A stretch of DNA of 64,000 bases from Zymoseptoria tritici IPO323 (taxonomy: Eukaryota > Ascomycota > Dothideomycetes > Mycosphaerellales > Mycosphaerellaceae): assembly GCF_000219625.1 (NCBI RefSeq), contig NC_018211.1, positions 2,379,573-2,443,572 of the forward strand, in the 5' to 3' direction. Numbering within the stretch: the first letter of the stretch is position 1; each line of letters starts with the position of its first letter. Under the pieces are notes generated by a model. That model did not search any database. It was not told the origin of the DNA and saw only the letters and a list, made by a program, of their open reading frames with translations. Positions 1-13,000 of this stretch are shown piece after piece. Position numbers and translations under genes: made by a program.

Positions 1-1208
1 GATAGTATATACTAGGTCTATACCGCCGCTTCTTCCGCTTCCTCCTTTATAGCTTCCTCCTTCGTAATCTCCGTCGAAATTTGCTCGAGGATCTCGTTAG
101 CTCGCTTCTAGTATCCTATATTTAGAAGGAAGTCTACCTTAGTAAACTTCGTATTCGTAGTACCTATTTTCTTATATATCTTCTACTTTGCCCGTCGTTC
201 CTTCCTCGAGAGCTAGCTCGTCCTATTTTCCCGGTAGTAAGTCTCGTATCCTTAGATAAATTTACTCGTATAGACGTAGAAACTATAGGTATAGAAGGTT
301 CTACGCCGATACTAGAGGAAGCGCTTCTAGAAGGACCGTAGCGCCTTTAAAAAGTAATTAGCTCCTCGTAAGTCCCGCTTTAGGTAGCTTTCTTCTGGTA
401 TAATCCGGGTTAGGCTCTACTTCTTAGCCTCTTTAGCTATATCTTCCTCTCTCTTCTAGCGTAGGAACTACTAGATAGAACGGCGGTCTTCGCTAAGGCT
501 TCGGTCGCGAGGCTAGGACTCGGGTATCTTACGGTACTTCTCGTAGAGCTTATCCTCTGTTAAGCGCCGGAAGAACGCTTTAGGTTTCTAGATTAGTAAT
601 CCTAACTTCTGTAGCGGACTTTCTTCCGGAGCGTACTTCTTTACGACCTAAAAGCTAGTTTTTAGTACTTTAAATCGCGAGGGTAGGGCGGAGATTCCTA
701 GGAGATTACGAGTAAAGTAAAGGTTAGAAGTATAACCCGAGATCTACTTCGTTAGCTTCGTAACGTCCTTAGTCGTCTTATCCTAGAACTTAGGAGAGTC
801 CTCGGTAAACGCCGTGAGGAGAGGCGCGCTATACTCGAACATCGGTACGAGATACTACTAATAGACTTATAGGCGATGCGCGAAGCCCTAACTATCCGCG
901 TCGAGGGTTAGGAAGTCGCTTCGTTTCCCGGCCTATTCGAGCCGGCTCTTAAGGTACCTCCTTAAGTTAATCCCTCGCGCCGTTACGGGAAATCCGAGGT
1001 AGGTATATACCTCTCTCCTCGGTACCTTCGTACTAAAGAGGTAGTATAGTAGGGAATATCGTACTATTACGTATAGTCTATATCTAGCTTTAGCTTTATA
1101 TATAGGTCGGAGGATAAAGAAGATACCTACGGAGATAGGAAGACATCGACGACTAGTACCTCCGGAAGGACCTTCGATACGAACATAAGGCCTAATAGTA
1201 TAGAGCAC
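1..1208 (-). pseudogene. LINE ORF2 C-terminal fragment, RIP-degraded
   Basis: On the minus strand, positions 1-1042 match 25,911-26,959 almost base for base; most differences are C/T or G/A. The stretch encodes the reverse-transcriptase thumb and the long charged C-terminal region of a LINE ORF2. The open part at 933-1208 contains the thumb motif YLGFPVTARGINLRR, also seen in the other copy. Homology to the second copy stops abruptly at about 1042, right after a shared ACTAAAGAGGTAG, so 1043-1208 comes from another copy or a rearrangement. The 3' end of the element is cut by the window edge. This copy is more RIP-mutated than the one at 26 kb (more TA, fewer TG/CA) and cannot make a protein. 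Confidence 0.8.
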
Positions 1209-1595
1209 TTAATACTACCTCTTTTGCCCCCCTACCTTTTACTCTAATTATATAGTTTACCGCCCTTTTTACCCCCTATACTACCTCGTACGTCTGTACT
1301 ACTACTATCCGCGGGAGATCGGAACCTTTAGAAGTTCCCCCCTTATATTTTAGTAGACGATATAAGACTCCTTCCTTCGCGAAAGCGGAGAAGGAGGATA
1401 TATAAAGGATAGGTAGTAGTATAGAAGTACAGAGCGGCTATAACCTCGATAACGGCGCCGGTCGCCTTACGAGTACTTACGACGTATACGACGAATACCC
1501 TCCCTCGAAGAAAGGATTACGATATACCTCTACCCCTTAGCTAGGGCAGTAGGCTTAAGTACCTAAGATTAAAGTCTAAGTTTAAAATATAAAGT

Positions 1596-1709
1596 ACCTT
1601 AATATATAAATCGCTATATATATATTACTAGATCTACTACCGAATATACCCTACCTTAATATACAAATTGCTGTATATATATTACTAGATCTACTACCGA
1701 ATATACCCT
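1596..1709. repeat. 57-bp tandem duplication
   Basis: Two adjacent units start at 1596 and 1653, each beginning ACCTTAATATA and ending in TACCGAATATACCCT. They differ at a few sites, mostly C/T transitions. Confidence 0.85.
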
Positions 1710-1984
1710 AAATATACGAACATATAGATATATTTCCTATGCCCTACCGAGCTATATACCCTACGCCGAGTAGCTCGTCGATATAGCCTAAGAAGGAGAA
1801 GGAAGAAACCGAGGGAGTAAAAGAGTATATAAAAAAGGGATACTAACATCGTATAGAGGCTCGGTATAAAGCGCTCTCGTACTAATATATATAACCGCGC
1901 TACCGGACTCGGATGTACGCCCTTAAAGCGCGACGCTATAGCAGAGAGTATATCGACTATAATAGGCGCGATTTAGGGCGAAAA

Positions 1985-2390
1985 GAAGCCTCCTAGGCCT
2001 AAAATCGTACTACTATAGCTTTTCCTATACCCGACTATAGCGGTTAAAGGTAAGCGCGACGAGCGGCGACCGCATTTTATCTCTTATTTAGCGGCCCGTA
2101 GTACCCTATATACTCCGAAAAGAAGAACGAGCGAGTAAATATGCCCCTTTAAGTACCTAGAATATCGTACCGGTCGCGGTAAGAGTTATAATAGATATAA
2201 TAGATATTAGAGATTATTACTCCTATACCTATACGAACGACTACGCTACCGAGCTTAGCTATACGCCTTTAAAACGCGACACTACTACGGAGATAATATC
2301 GACTCTAGCGGATATAAAATAGGGTAAAAATAAGCCTCCTAGGGCTAAAATCGTACGGCTATAGCTTTTCCTATACCCGACTACCTACCG
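1985..2390. repeat. Pair of diverged direct repeats about 344 bp apart
   Basis: The block at 1988-2039 (AAGCCTCCTAGGCCTAAAAT onward) recurs at 2332-2384 with few changes. Weaker similarity continues on both sides (GCGACGCTA versus GCGACACTA, and a later TATAATAGATATA), so the region looks like an old tandem duplication. Confidence 0.6.
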
Positions 2391-2855
2391 AGGTAGGTAG
2401 GCTAGGCGTATAGCGTACCCTATACGTAGCGATCGTAAAGAAAGGAAAGAGAAATAGGGTAGAAAAAGAGCCCTCTAGTACCTAGAGAACTTTACCAACC
2501 GCCGCGGTAGCTATAATAGATATACTAGGCATTAGAGAATACTTGGTTACGTAAGCCGTCCTGTACTCTCGATAGAATAGCTATAAGAAACGAGACTAAC
2601 TAGCTATTATAGCGTAGGCGTCGCGAATACCCTAAGAAACGTCGCCCTATCGTACCGACCGTCCGACTGCTCCTCGGTATTACTTTCCGAGGTAATAGTA
2701 GATAATATCGCTACGAACCCTATACTAGAACTAGGGAGCATATAAACCCTACCTAGATCTACCGATACTAGGTTCTCAGTACGAGAATGCGATATATAGT
2801 ACTCGGCTCTAGCTAGCTAAAATAGTCTAAGAGGTACGACCTTTCGAGGATATAA

Positions 2856-2894
2856 TGTTTCCTAGACTAAATTAGGAAGAGGGTCTAGTAAACA
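2856..2894. repeat. Dispersed quasi-palindrome, copy 1
   Basis: Reads TGTTTCCTAGAC, then a 15-nt spacer, then GTCTAGTAAACA. The arms are inverted repeats apart from one central mismatch. Related copies lie at 3907-3934 and 7394-7421 with shorter spacers. Confidence 0.6.
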
Positions 2895-3539
2895 AATAAT
2901 ACCGAGCTACGGACCCTAGACGTATCCCTAGTCCTTATTCCCCTACCCTAGACTCTTTTATACCGTACGAGAAGCGATCCTACCTTATTCTCGAGTTTCT
3001 AGATACTTAGCCGTCCTACGTACCCGGAACGTACGATTATACCCTACCCGTACTAAGGAGACTAGACGGCCGAACAGACTGCACCTTTACGCGGTGGCCG
3101 TCGTAAGTACCTTCCTTAGAAGGGAAACTAAGACAGTCTGGAAGAAACCTCCTTAAAAACCTCTCGAATCCGCCCGAAATCCTTCTCGAAATCCGCCTCG
3201 AAATACGAGCTATAACAGAACAATAGTACGATTCGAACGAATAGCCTTCTACGCTACGAACGAGAAGAAGAAAGAAGTAGTCTACTCTGCCTTATACGCG
3301 CACCTCCTCGAAATCCGAATCGAAATCGCATGTCCCTTCTCTAGAGACTTCGTCGCCTTCGAAGGAAGCATATATACACTTTAAAGAGCTAGAACTCGGT
3401 AGAATCTACAACTCTGCGATTAACCTACGTAGCTATATGTGCTAGAAGGCGGCATATAGTTCTACAAAGGCATATTAAGGACAAGAGAAGGTAGCGAGTT
3501 AGACAGCTGCTTTTTGCGCCTTTGCGCTATATCTCTTTC

Positions 3540-3828
3540 GAATTCGTAGCGTATATGCGAAGCGGAAGGATCCGCTAAAAATTCTGCAAAAGCTTAGCAT
3601 GAAAATTCTGCAGCCTTAGGCTGCAACACTCGTTTGATTTCCTTTGTCTCGCATTTGTTTAAAGTCCTTTAGCATTGCCTTAGGCACGGGGTCTTCCCTA
3701 AGGTTAAAGAATACCGAAAAATCTAATTGTAACTAGATCTACTGCTTTGCCTTTATAGCAAAGCCGTCCTATATAGTCTTGGACTCCGAAAGGACGTAAA
3801 TGGAACAAACAAACAAACAAACAAACAA
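3540..3828 (+). mobile_element. 3' end of a Tad1-like LINE with two hairpins and a CAAA tail
   Basis: The segment is related but not identical to the 3' UTR of the full LINE at 35,640-35,837. Both share GGACGTAAATGGAACAAAC, a (CAAA)n tail and two stem-loops. Stem 1 here is GCTTTGC/GCAAAGC (3744-3750 with 3758-3764). Stem 2 is GTCCT/AGGAC (3766-3770 with 3791-3795), enclosing AGTC/GACT. CA and TG are retained, so this tail is less RIP-mutated than its surroundings. No reverse-transcriptase domain is recognisable just upstream, so the element is truncated or its body is too degraded to read. Confidence 0.7.
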
Positions 3829-3906
3829 CTAAGGAGACTATCGAATATAGCCCTAGGCTATATTTGATAGGTATAATTAGCTATAGTGCACTACTAGTAG
3901 TAACAA

Positions 3907-3934
3907 TGTTTCCTAGACTAATAGTCTAGTAAAC
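3907..3934. repeat. Dispersed quasi-palindrome, copy 2
   Basis: TGTTTCCTAGACTA is joined by only AT to an inverted AGTCTAGTAAAC. It lies just upstream of the gag-like frame of the gypsy remnant. Confidence 0.6.
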
Positions 3935-4080
3935 CCTCGAGAGCTTTAAATAGCCTACTCCCGCCGCCCCGGTATTAACGACGACTTACTAACCTTTTCC
4001 TATACGCCTTCCGAATACGTATCTATACTCCTTACTTCCTATTTCCCTATTTACGATACTAAACTATATATCGCTATTAC

Positions 4081-5520
4081 GATGTCTTCTAATAATACTC
4101 TTAATAACGGCCCGGACGGACCCTCCCGTCGTAGCTATCTTAATACTCCCTCGGAGATTCTCCGTAATACCCTAAGTACCGGCGAGGCTTCCGGAACTAA
4201 TAGCCCTATCTAGGCGCCTTCCGATACTCGCGCCTTCCGCGATAGTAATAGGATTCTAGTAGCTTACTTTACGACTAATTCGACTAAAGGGTCGACTAAT
4301 AAGGCTCTCCCTTAAGCTAAAGGGATTACTACTATAGTAACCTATAGTATAGTTCTAGCTCCCTAGCCTACTAATATAAATATCGTAGATCTTATTACTA
4401 CCCTTACCGCGGCTACTTATAATAATAGAGCCCCTACTTACCGTAGTCGCGTACCCTTCCCTAGAGAGCCTAGTACTCTATCCTTCGACGGTAAGGATAC
4501 CTCGACTTTCTTCTAGACTATAGCCGACTTCTTCGATTCGTACTTTAAAGGATTACGTACTCCTAATAGGGAAAGGATCCGACTTACTACTCGACACTCG
4601 GTACCGGATGTTCGAGCTTAGCTCGAGAGTCTTTTAGGCTTCGATAGCGAAAACTATAAAGCTTTTAAGGAAGAGGCTCTTTCCTACTATTAGTGCTATA
4701 ATAGCTAGGTATATAAGTATAGCCTCCCTTTCCTCGAAGAGCTATACGTAAAGGAAAGAGTCTAGGATATCTCCGGATAGAAGGATAACCTACGTTAGTA
4801 CGTTATAACGTTTAAAGCGGTCTCGAAAAGGATACCTCTTAAATAGTATAACGAAGTTGCTCGATACTACCTCTTCCTTAAAGGCTTACCCTCCGAGGTA
4901 GGATAGGAAATTATAAATAAGCTCGAAGTAGACGTCTCGAACCTAGCCTCCTATACTTAGCTTCCTCTACTATACAATACGACACTTAAGTACGTTATAA
5001 GCCGTATAGCTTACTAGGAGTTGTACAGTAAGGGTAAGAGCTAGGTTACTAGCTAGCTTATTAACTAGACTAAGAAGAGGAATCCGAAGCTAGATATATC
5101 GAACGATAGAGTCTAGTCGTTACGCGTACTAAAAGAGAAGCTGCCGGATATAGAGGACCTATCTAAAAAGCTTTCTAAGATAACTATTACTAAGATTAAG
5201 CGTATAAGAGCTAAGAGAAGTGTACGTATAGCTATTAATCTACCTAGAGACTTTCCGAAGTCTTATATAGCTACGCTATATACTAATAACACCCCTAATT
5301 CTCCTAAGTACTACTCGTATAATATCGCTAGACCTAGACTAGTACCCTATTAGTCGTCTAGTAGCTCGAACCCCTTCTACTAGGAAGCCTCTAAGTATAT
5401 ATACTTTTATTACTTTAAACCCGGTTATAGTATTTAAGAATATAAGTATATAAACTACCTCCTAAGTACGGGCTAGATATACCGCGATAGTAAAAAGAAG
5501 TAGTATATCAGACAAGAAGG
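4081..5520 (+). pseudogene. Gag-like region of a Ty3/gypsy retrotransposon
   Basis: The frame begins with ATG at 4081 (MSSNNTLNNGPDGPS) and can be followed through numerous TAG/TAA codons, which fit former Trp and Gln. A gag-typical stretch around 4460-4560 contains LSFDGKDTSTFF followed by DFFDSYF. Near 5395-5460 a zinc knuckle is visible in mutated form: Cys positions read Tyr (TGC to TAC, the RIP direction) around FKPGYS. The pol region lies downstream in the same orientation. Inactive. Identification as gypsy gag rests mainly on the pol context. Confidence 0.65.
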
Positions 5521-6879
5521 TAATATTAATAGACGAAAGGTATAGTTTAGGAACTAGCCGGATTAGCCTAAGCTCCGGATAATAGCTCCCGCTATCGAGA
5601 AAGTATAGGGAAGGGCTATTACTTAGCCTACCGATACGAATCTTAAGGATGCTAAGAAGTACTAGCTAGCTTATAAACTACCTATAGCTACCTTTGCTCC
5701 TCGGACACGTATACCGAGTATACCTCTTAACCCGGCACTTATTCCTAGCCCTATTCTACCGACCTTAAAATCTATACCCTCGTTACTAGCTTAACCTAGT
5801 TACCTAGGCTAAGGCTTAGGTCCCCCTATAGGACCCGTACTAGCGACGAATATAAATAGAAACTAGTACAATATCGTCGCTAGAAGTACGGTTCCTAAGG
5901 ATCTAGTATATATTAATAAGCGAGACCCTCGTACCCCCTATATAAATTAGATCCGTACTAACTCTCTATCTACGAACGCTACGACTAGGCTAACGAGTAC
6001 GGCTAAGGGAAAGGAGCTAGCCGCTAAGCCGAGTAATAATACTAGTCGTATTATAAAGCTAAAGAAGATAGTATCTATTAAGATCGATGCCCGTAAGATC
6101 CCTAATACGGAAGAGTATATAAAGGTAGTCGAAGAAGGCTCGTAGTCGATATAGGGCACTCTTACTAGTAATAGTACATTTAATACCGGTAACTAGCCGT
6201 AGTCCGCGAACGATAGCTAGACCTAGGACCCTACTAGAAACATAGATATAGATCCTACCCCTCCTTCTTAGGGCTTCGTTAACCCCCCGCTACTAAAGAA
6301 AAAGAAGAACTAGAAGCCTACTACGGCTAGAAAGGGTGCGTAGAGAAAGGACATTTACCTTCGAGAGCGGCTTAATATAGAAAAAGTGCTACTCGATAGG
6401 ATACTAGCGTAGCCGTCTAATATCCCTATTAGGGAGCTTCTCGCTACCTCGCCTACTATAGCTAGGGGACTTCTTAAGCGCTATGCTCGGAACTAAGAAG
6501 ACTTCGTAATAGCTACTAAGGAAGCTAGGCTATCGATTATCGTTAAGGAAGATAACATTACTACTACTATAGCATACCTATATAATATAGACGAGCCGCT
6601 TCGTTCTTACGGGGTACGAGTCGAGTTTAAACTTAGTAGTACTACCGCTAAGTACATCCTACCCTCTAGATTTTATATACGTAATAGGTTCGTAGAAGAG
6701 ATAGAAGACGATAACCCTACTTTCCTCGGTCCTATAATTAAGGAGCTATATATTATAATGCCCCCGAGACTAATATAGGACCTATACGAAGACCCTAAGG
6801 ACGCGAGGTTATCCTTTAACGACCGAGACTATATTATTATACCCTCGCCCGTTATAGAATATATTGTCGGTCTAAAACG

Positions 6880-9800
6880 ATATAGGGAGCGTCGTACTAT
6901 AATTAATAAGGGATCTAAAGGGAATATTATAAGCTAGTCTACGGTAAAGCGAGCGGGTATTAGTATACGTACCTACCGGCTAATATAGATAAATACGGTT
7001 AGTAGCTATACGGATTTCCTAGGTATTATAGAGCGGGTACCGATCGAGGTTATAGGAGTTCTTACCTACTCGTCGTTTCTTATTATACGGACTATACCTT
7101 TCCTTCTCGGCCGACTATAGACTAGATAGGTACGGCTTAGATCTATAAACTACGACGACGGGTCCCTCGAGTATATAATCGCGACACCGGATAGAACAAC
7201 GATTACCTTTACTAGAGTTAAGGGATACAGAGATAGGTACGGTCCGACCGAGGTATTTTATACGACTAAGCCCGAGGAGTCGGGAAACAAGTAGGCTACC
7301 GATACCCCGGTAACGTAGTAGCATTATTTAACTATCCGGAGGATTACTTATAGTCGTCCGGAACGAGACTACTAGTCGAAGTCGACCCGAAACCTTTCCT
7401 AGACCTTAGGTCTAGTAAACATTTCCTTAGTACCTAGGATAAAGTAAGGGCTTAGGAGGAGTTCCGGACTATTACCTCGATAAAATATACCCTTAATCCC
7501 TCGGATATAGTCTAGGAAACTACCTTATAAGCTCGAGTAGCGTCGCTACTTATTAAGTAGGCAGATATTCTTTAGTTAGATTACCTCTAGCGTAAAGCGG
7601 AATAGGAGGTAGGATCCGCTCCGAATATATATACTATATATAAACGTAAGGCGGACAAGATTAGACCCGTTAATAGTAGTATTTACGATACTAGTAGCAA
7701 GCCCCCTAGTAGTACTTTTAACTAGCGGTAGAGATGTCTTAAAAATAAGGCTAAACTTATACTAAGTACGTACCCCTAGGATAATAAGTACCTTATCCCT
7801 AAGTTTTCCGACATCGAGAAGGGTTCGAGACTTACCCCTAAACGTATAAACAGCTTTAAGACTACGATCGAACTAAAGCCGAAAGAACTCGAGCTTTTTT
7901 ATACCTATCTCTTCTAACAAGAGAAGTCTCTTACTTAGGATTTCTTATATATCGGTCGCCTTAACGAGGATGTTTCCCTACTAGTAGAGATCCGTACGAT
8001 TCCGTATAAGGCCTAGTAGTATAAGAACTTCCCTATCCCCGCCGCCCTCGAGAAGGTAGTAATATAGATAGTTAGTAAGTAAGCCTATAATAGAGTAATC
8101 GAGCTATCCTATAGTATATACCGGAACCCCTAGTTTATCGTATAAAAGAAGCTAGACAACCTAAAGCTACTAAAAGCTAAGGACCCTATACCGGAAGGGG
8201 AGCGTATCTAGGAAAAGAAGAAGGAGAAGAAGTACCGACTTATTAACTTAGCTATAGAAGTAAACCGTATTACGCTAAGGGATACTAATATACTACCGGA
8301 CGTAGACTCCTTTTCCGTAGACTTCGTAGGGTATACTACTACCTCGCTTATAGACCTCTTCTCTAGATACGACTAAATACCCCTAGCTAAGTACTATCGG
8401 GACCTTACCTCCTTTTATATACTGCTCGGGCTATTTAGGTATATAGGGATTCCTATAGGCGGAACGAATTCGGTCGCTTAGTTCTAAAGGATTATAACTA
8501 CTATCCTTTAGGAGTATATAAATTACCGAGCTCGCCCCTTTCTAGACGATATTAGAGTTAAAGGTCTACGTACTACGTACGATAACGAGGAAACCGAGCC
8601 CGGCATCCGACGTTAGGTTACTAAATATATTACGAACCTTAACGTAGTCCTTACCGACATTAAGAGAGCCGGACTTACTATATTAGCTCTTAAGTCGCGA
8701 TAGTTCTCGATAGGAGTACTAATTGTCGGGTACGTTTATAATATATATAGCCGTTACCCTAATAAAGTACGAGTCGTTAAGATTACCGAGTAGCCTACTC
8801 TAGACAACCCTAAGGAGGTTCGAGTATTCCTAGGCGTAGTCGTATACTTCCGTATCTAGATTAAGAAGTATATATAGGTATTAGCTCCGCTATATAATCT
8901 ACTAAAGCCTAATATATACTAGTATTAGACCGCCGAGCATAACGTATCGATAGAGAAATTAAAGAAGGCTCTCGTTACTACACCGGCTCTTAAGACTATA
9001 GACTACGTTTCGGGAGGACAGATTATCCTTACTATTAATATATCTAGGGATAGGTTCGGAGTAGTCCTTATATAACGAGATATCGATAACTATAAGATAA
9101 GATACCTATCTCGGTATAAAAGCGGTATCTAGAAGCCGAACGAGCGAAAGTTCGATACTAGGAAACTTAAGTATCTTAGTGTTTTAAAGGCATTAAAAAA
9201 GCTAAAGCACTATCTCTACGGTGTTTACTTCCTACTTAAGCTAGATGCGAACACTCTAGTCTATTAGTTAAACCGACTACCGACCGACTTGCCTAACGTA
9301 GTAATAACAAGGTAGCTTTTATAGATACGACTATTTAATTTCGATGTAAAGCATATTCCCGGCCGACTATATACTGCTATAGATGCGCTGTCTCGACGAC
9401 TGCGTACTTAGTCCGATAACATTAACAAGGAGCATAAGTAGGACTACGAGGAAATAATTAACAGTACGCTGTATATAGTGTACGCGAATCGTGTCGAGGC
9501 CGAAGAGATTACCCCTACTCTAGAAGAGGAACTTGTTCGGAATAGCATTAACGGCTTCCTCTCGGACTTCTACCGTAATGTAACATACTACCTCCTAACT
9601 CTTCGACGACTAGTAGGAGTAAATAGGAACAGCTAGCATACCTTTAAGAAACGGGCATCTCGCTACTTAGTTAGGGAGCGCTGCCTATAGTATTAGAAAA
9701 GAATTAACAAGCCGCTATATAGAGTTATCGACAAGGAGTCTAAGTAGAAGTCGATTATCCGTACCCTCTATAGGGACCCTACCTCCGGCTATAGAGGGCG

Positions 9801-9980
9801 TAAAGGGACCTATATAAAGATCGCTTATCGGTATTACTAGTAGGGACTATATAAGTAGGTCCGAGATTTCGTCGGAAAGTACCCTAAGTATCTTCTTCGA
9901 TCGTCCGGACTAGCGAGTATATCGGAACTATACCTAAGATATAATAGCTATATTAGCGAGTCGTAGTATATACTATAAGG
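6880..9980 (+). pseudogene. Ty3/gypsy pol: protease, RT, RNase H, start of integrase
   Basis: Order seen: a retropepsin tail near 7080-7130 (PFLLGR), reverse transcriptase about 7900-8950, RNase H about 8950-9400, and the zinc-binding start of integrase about 9780-9960. In the RT the catalytic segment reads PFLDDIRVKG, and GLFRYIGIPIGGTNSVA precedes it, as in gypsy enzymes. RNase H shows DANTLVY near 9245. The integrase core is missing: the frame ends at about 9980, where a short TTAGGG tract begins. Many in-frame TAG codons stand where Trp or Gln is expected. I found no LTRs, so the element is truncated or its ends were lost. Confidence 0.75.
7394..7421. repeat. Dispersed quasi-palindrome, copy 3
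   Basis: CTTTCCTAGAC, a 5-nt spacer, then GTCTAGTAAACA, inside the pol region of the gypsy remnant. It shares both arms with copies 1 and 2. Confidence 0.55.
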
Positions 9981-9983
9981 TAG

Positions 9984-10001
9984 TTTAGGGTTAGGGTTAG
10001 G
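9984..10001 (+). repeat. Interstitial telomere-like tract
   Basis: TTTAGGGTTAGGGTTAGG sits exactly where the gypsy integrase breaks off and the ACCGGTCG-rich element begins. The G-rich strand is the plus strand, the same orientation as the chromosome end. Confidence 0.75.
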
Positions 10002-13000
10002 CGGTCTCCGTAAGCTAAAGCCGGCTTTCGGTACCGCTAATTAGTCTAGCGATCTAAAGCCGCCTTTCGCGACCGCTAATTCGTCTACCGGTCGCGGGAT
10101 CTATACCCTTACTTTTTCTAATATATCGAGACGACGAGGACGTACCCGTATACCGCCCTACTCCCGGTATAGCTTCGGTTCTTACTTAATTCCCTCCTAC
10201 GAGAGGTTGCTCGGAGCGATACCTAGGCGAGCGGTTTACTAGTCTCCGTGGTCGTAAGCCGCCTTCGATACCGCTACCTACGAACGTCGGTTATAGACTT
10301 AGTAAGAGCTTCGCGTACGGCGACGATAGGATACTCTCGTAGATACCCTATAACCGTAGGTACCGGTTATAGCCGGACTATCTATCGTCGTAGGACTATC
10401 CGTCGTAGCGAGCGCGGCGTAGTAGTAGTAGTACCGTCCGACCGAGCTCGTAGAAGACGCCCTAGAGATAGCTATCCTTAGGAGGAGCCCTCGGAAAATC
10501 GCTCCTAAACCTCCTTCGTACGTAGCGCTACTATATAGACCGGTCGACGAGTCCGACTAGAACACCCTCGTTAGAGGCATCGTAGTAACGGGTATCCGCG
10601 CTAACTAGTAGGCCGTACCCCTACTACTGGTCATCGACGAATCTAAAATAGCCTAGGAGCCCGACCCTCTACTACCGGTTATCGACGAATTCGAGTTACT
10701 AGTTATCGATAAGTTCGAGTCGGACTAGGAGCTTAGCCCTCTATTACCGGTTATCGACGAATTCGAGATAAATTAGGACCTTAACCCTTCCGACCTCGAC
10801 GACCGGTCGCTTACCGCTCGCGTAGAAGAAGATAAAGAAGAAGAGGAGTAAGAAGAGGATTACGTCGAGGACGACTTTTCGGATATACGTAGCGACCAGT
10901 TAGTTACTTTAGGTAGTAGCGCTACTAACGAGGACGAGAGGGTAGGGATAAGGTATACTATAATACTAGTTATTAACGAGCCCGAGATATAGGAGCCCGT
11001 TCCTCGGGATCCTAACGACCGGTCGCTTACCGATAGCGACGTAGGAGAAGAAGAAGAAGGAGACGTTAAGGACGATTCGTCGTCGTATACTAGTAGCGAC
11101 CGGTCGAGCGTACGAGGTAGTAGAGGGACAGATTAGGATAAGAGCGAAGAGGTTAGGAACACTATAACTCCCTATACTATTCGGATACTCTAAAGAGCCT
11201 TTCGCTATAGCGGCTATAAGTGTTCTTAGGTAATAGGAGATAGCGCTAGTCTAGAGAGGTAAGGGACCGGTTAAACGCTCCGCTAGTTCTACCGTAACTA
11301 GAGCCTTAAGGTTACTAGAGAAAGCAATAAGGAGAGTTAAGACCGGTCCCCGGACAGAGATATAAATATAGAGGAACGACGTACGATTCCTGATATAATA
11401 CGACATATTATAGAGCATAGAGTTCTCCCGGTCTATAGTTAAGACTAGATCCGCTACATCGTATAGGAAAGACTCCTCGCTAGTAGCACTAGTATACCGG
11501 ACGATAACCGACCGGTCCTATCGCTCGAGCAGTCCTATCTAACGTACTAGTAGCGGCCCTTTACGATAACGCGCTAGTAGGATATTAATGCCCTATTCCT
11601 ACTACTAACCTTACTTATAGCCTATCGGTATAGTATCTAGTTCTATTACTAGCTACGGTTTATAAAGACTCTTTCTAGTAACTAGTATATACCTATCGGC
11701 CGGTCGGGCATCCGCCTAACGACGTATAAGTACTTCCGGCTCGCCCGTAGCTTTAGTACTACCGGCTTCGATACCTATATCTTCTTCCTAAACCTACCTT
11801 TACTATCTATAAAGCGGTAACGAGTAGTCGACAAATAGCGCCGCTACTACCTTAACCGGATCTAGTAAGCGTATTTTATTAACGAAATCTTTATACCTAC
11901 CCTCGAAGATACCTACCCGGACAATATTCTCTAGTACTATCCTCGTACTTTCGAATAGGCGTATAACCGGTCCTACGCTCGCTAGCGGCAGTCGATTCGG
12001 TCGACTAACCGGTCGTTTAGCGAGCTATTCTACGACCTTCTAAATATATAGCCGAGCGATTAGGCCCGGCGTCCTAGGGTACTACTACTCGCGCGTCTCT
12101 AGACCTATATTTATAAACGCCTAGTAGACGACGAAGAGGACTAGTAGGAAGCGGAACTAATTATAGTACGCTACGGCTATAAGCTCGAGCTCCGTAAGAC
12201 GTTTATCGCTAGCCTTCGGTAAGTAGTCGACCGGTCCCTTAAATAATAATTCGACGAGGAGTACATCGACTTCGATACCGCCTTCGTAGATCTTACGTTT
12301 AAGGACCTAGCCTACTAACCTATAAACCGGTCGAGGGTTTATTGAGAACCCCTCGTTCTACTCCGCCGTACGAACTATAACGAATACTAAGCTAGCCGGC
12401 TTAATATAAAGCTAGAGCTCTACTAGTAGAGTAGGACCTTTAATAGTACTACGGTTCGCGGCGAATTAAAGCGCGAATTACCTAAGCGTTTAGGCGGTGT
12501 CGCCTTTATATAAGGGTACAACAACATTAAGGATCTCTTTATACCGGTCGACTGGTCGACCGAACCTCTATTCTCCTAGCCGGTATATAGTAGCCTCGCC
12601 TTCTCGTAGAGTATAGCCGATAAAGCCTAGGCGGTCTCCCGGCGAGGGTAGGCTACTAAGGCTCTATAGCGCCGTCGCATCTTTATAGCGTTTAAGTATA
12701 AAGTCCGGTTAGTCTACCGCTCGCTCCGGTCGTACGAGGATAGTCTATACGGCTTCGGGGTCCGAGAAGAATATCGGATATCCTAGGACTTATTTTAGAA
12801 AGTATAAGTCCCTACCGGTCTCGATTAACCGGCTCTTATATAGTATACGAATAGATAGATATACTAGCCCTTCTTTATGCTCGAGAGGCGCGATGTACTC
12901 TACTATATCCGGACCTAGATTAACCGCTAGCTATATATAATCTATATAGTCCTATCTATACTCCCGCGGACCGGTTACTCTACTAGTAGCGACACTATCG

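Larger units (their letters stand above)
1209..3540. other. Gene-free, heavily RIP-mutated sequence
   Basis: I recognise no protein here. CA and TG are nearly absent and stops occur in all frames. It contains a 57-bp tandem duplication and two diverged direct repeats (listed separately). From about 3480 onward CA and TG become common again, which marks the start of a less mutated LINE 3' end. Confidence 0.5.
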
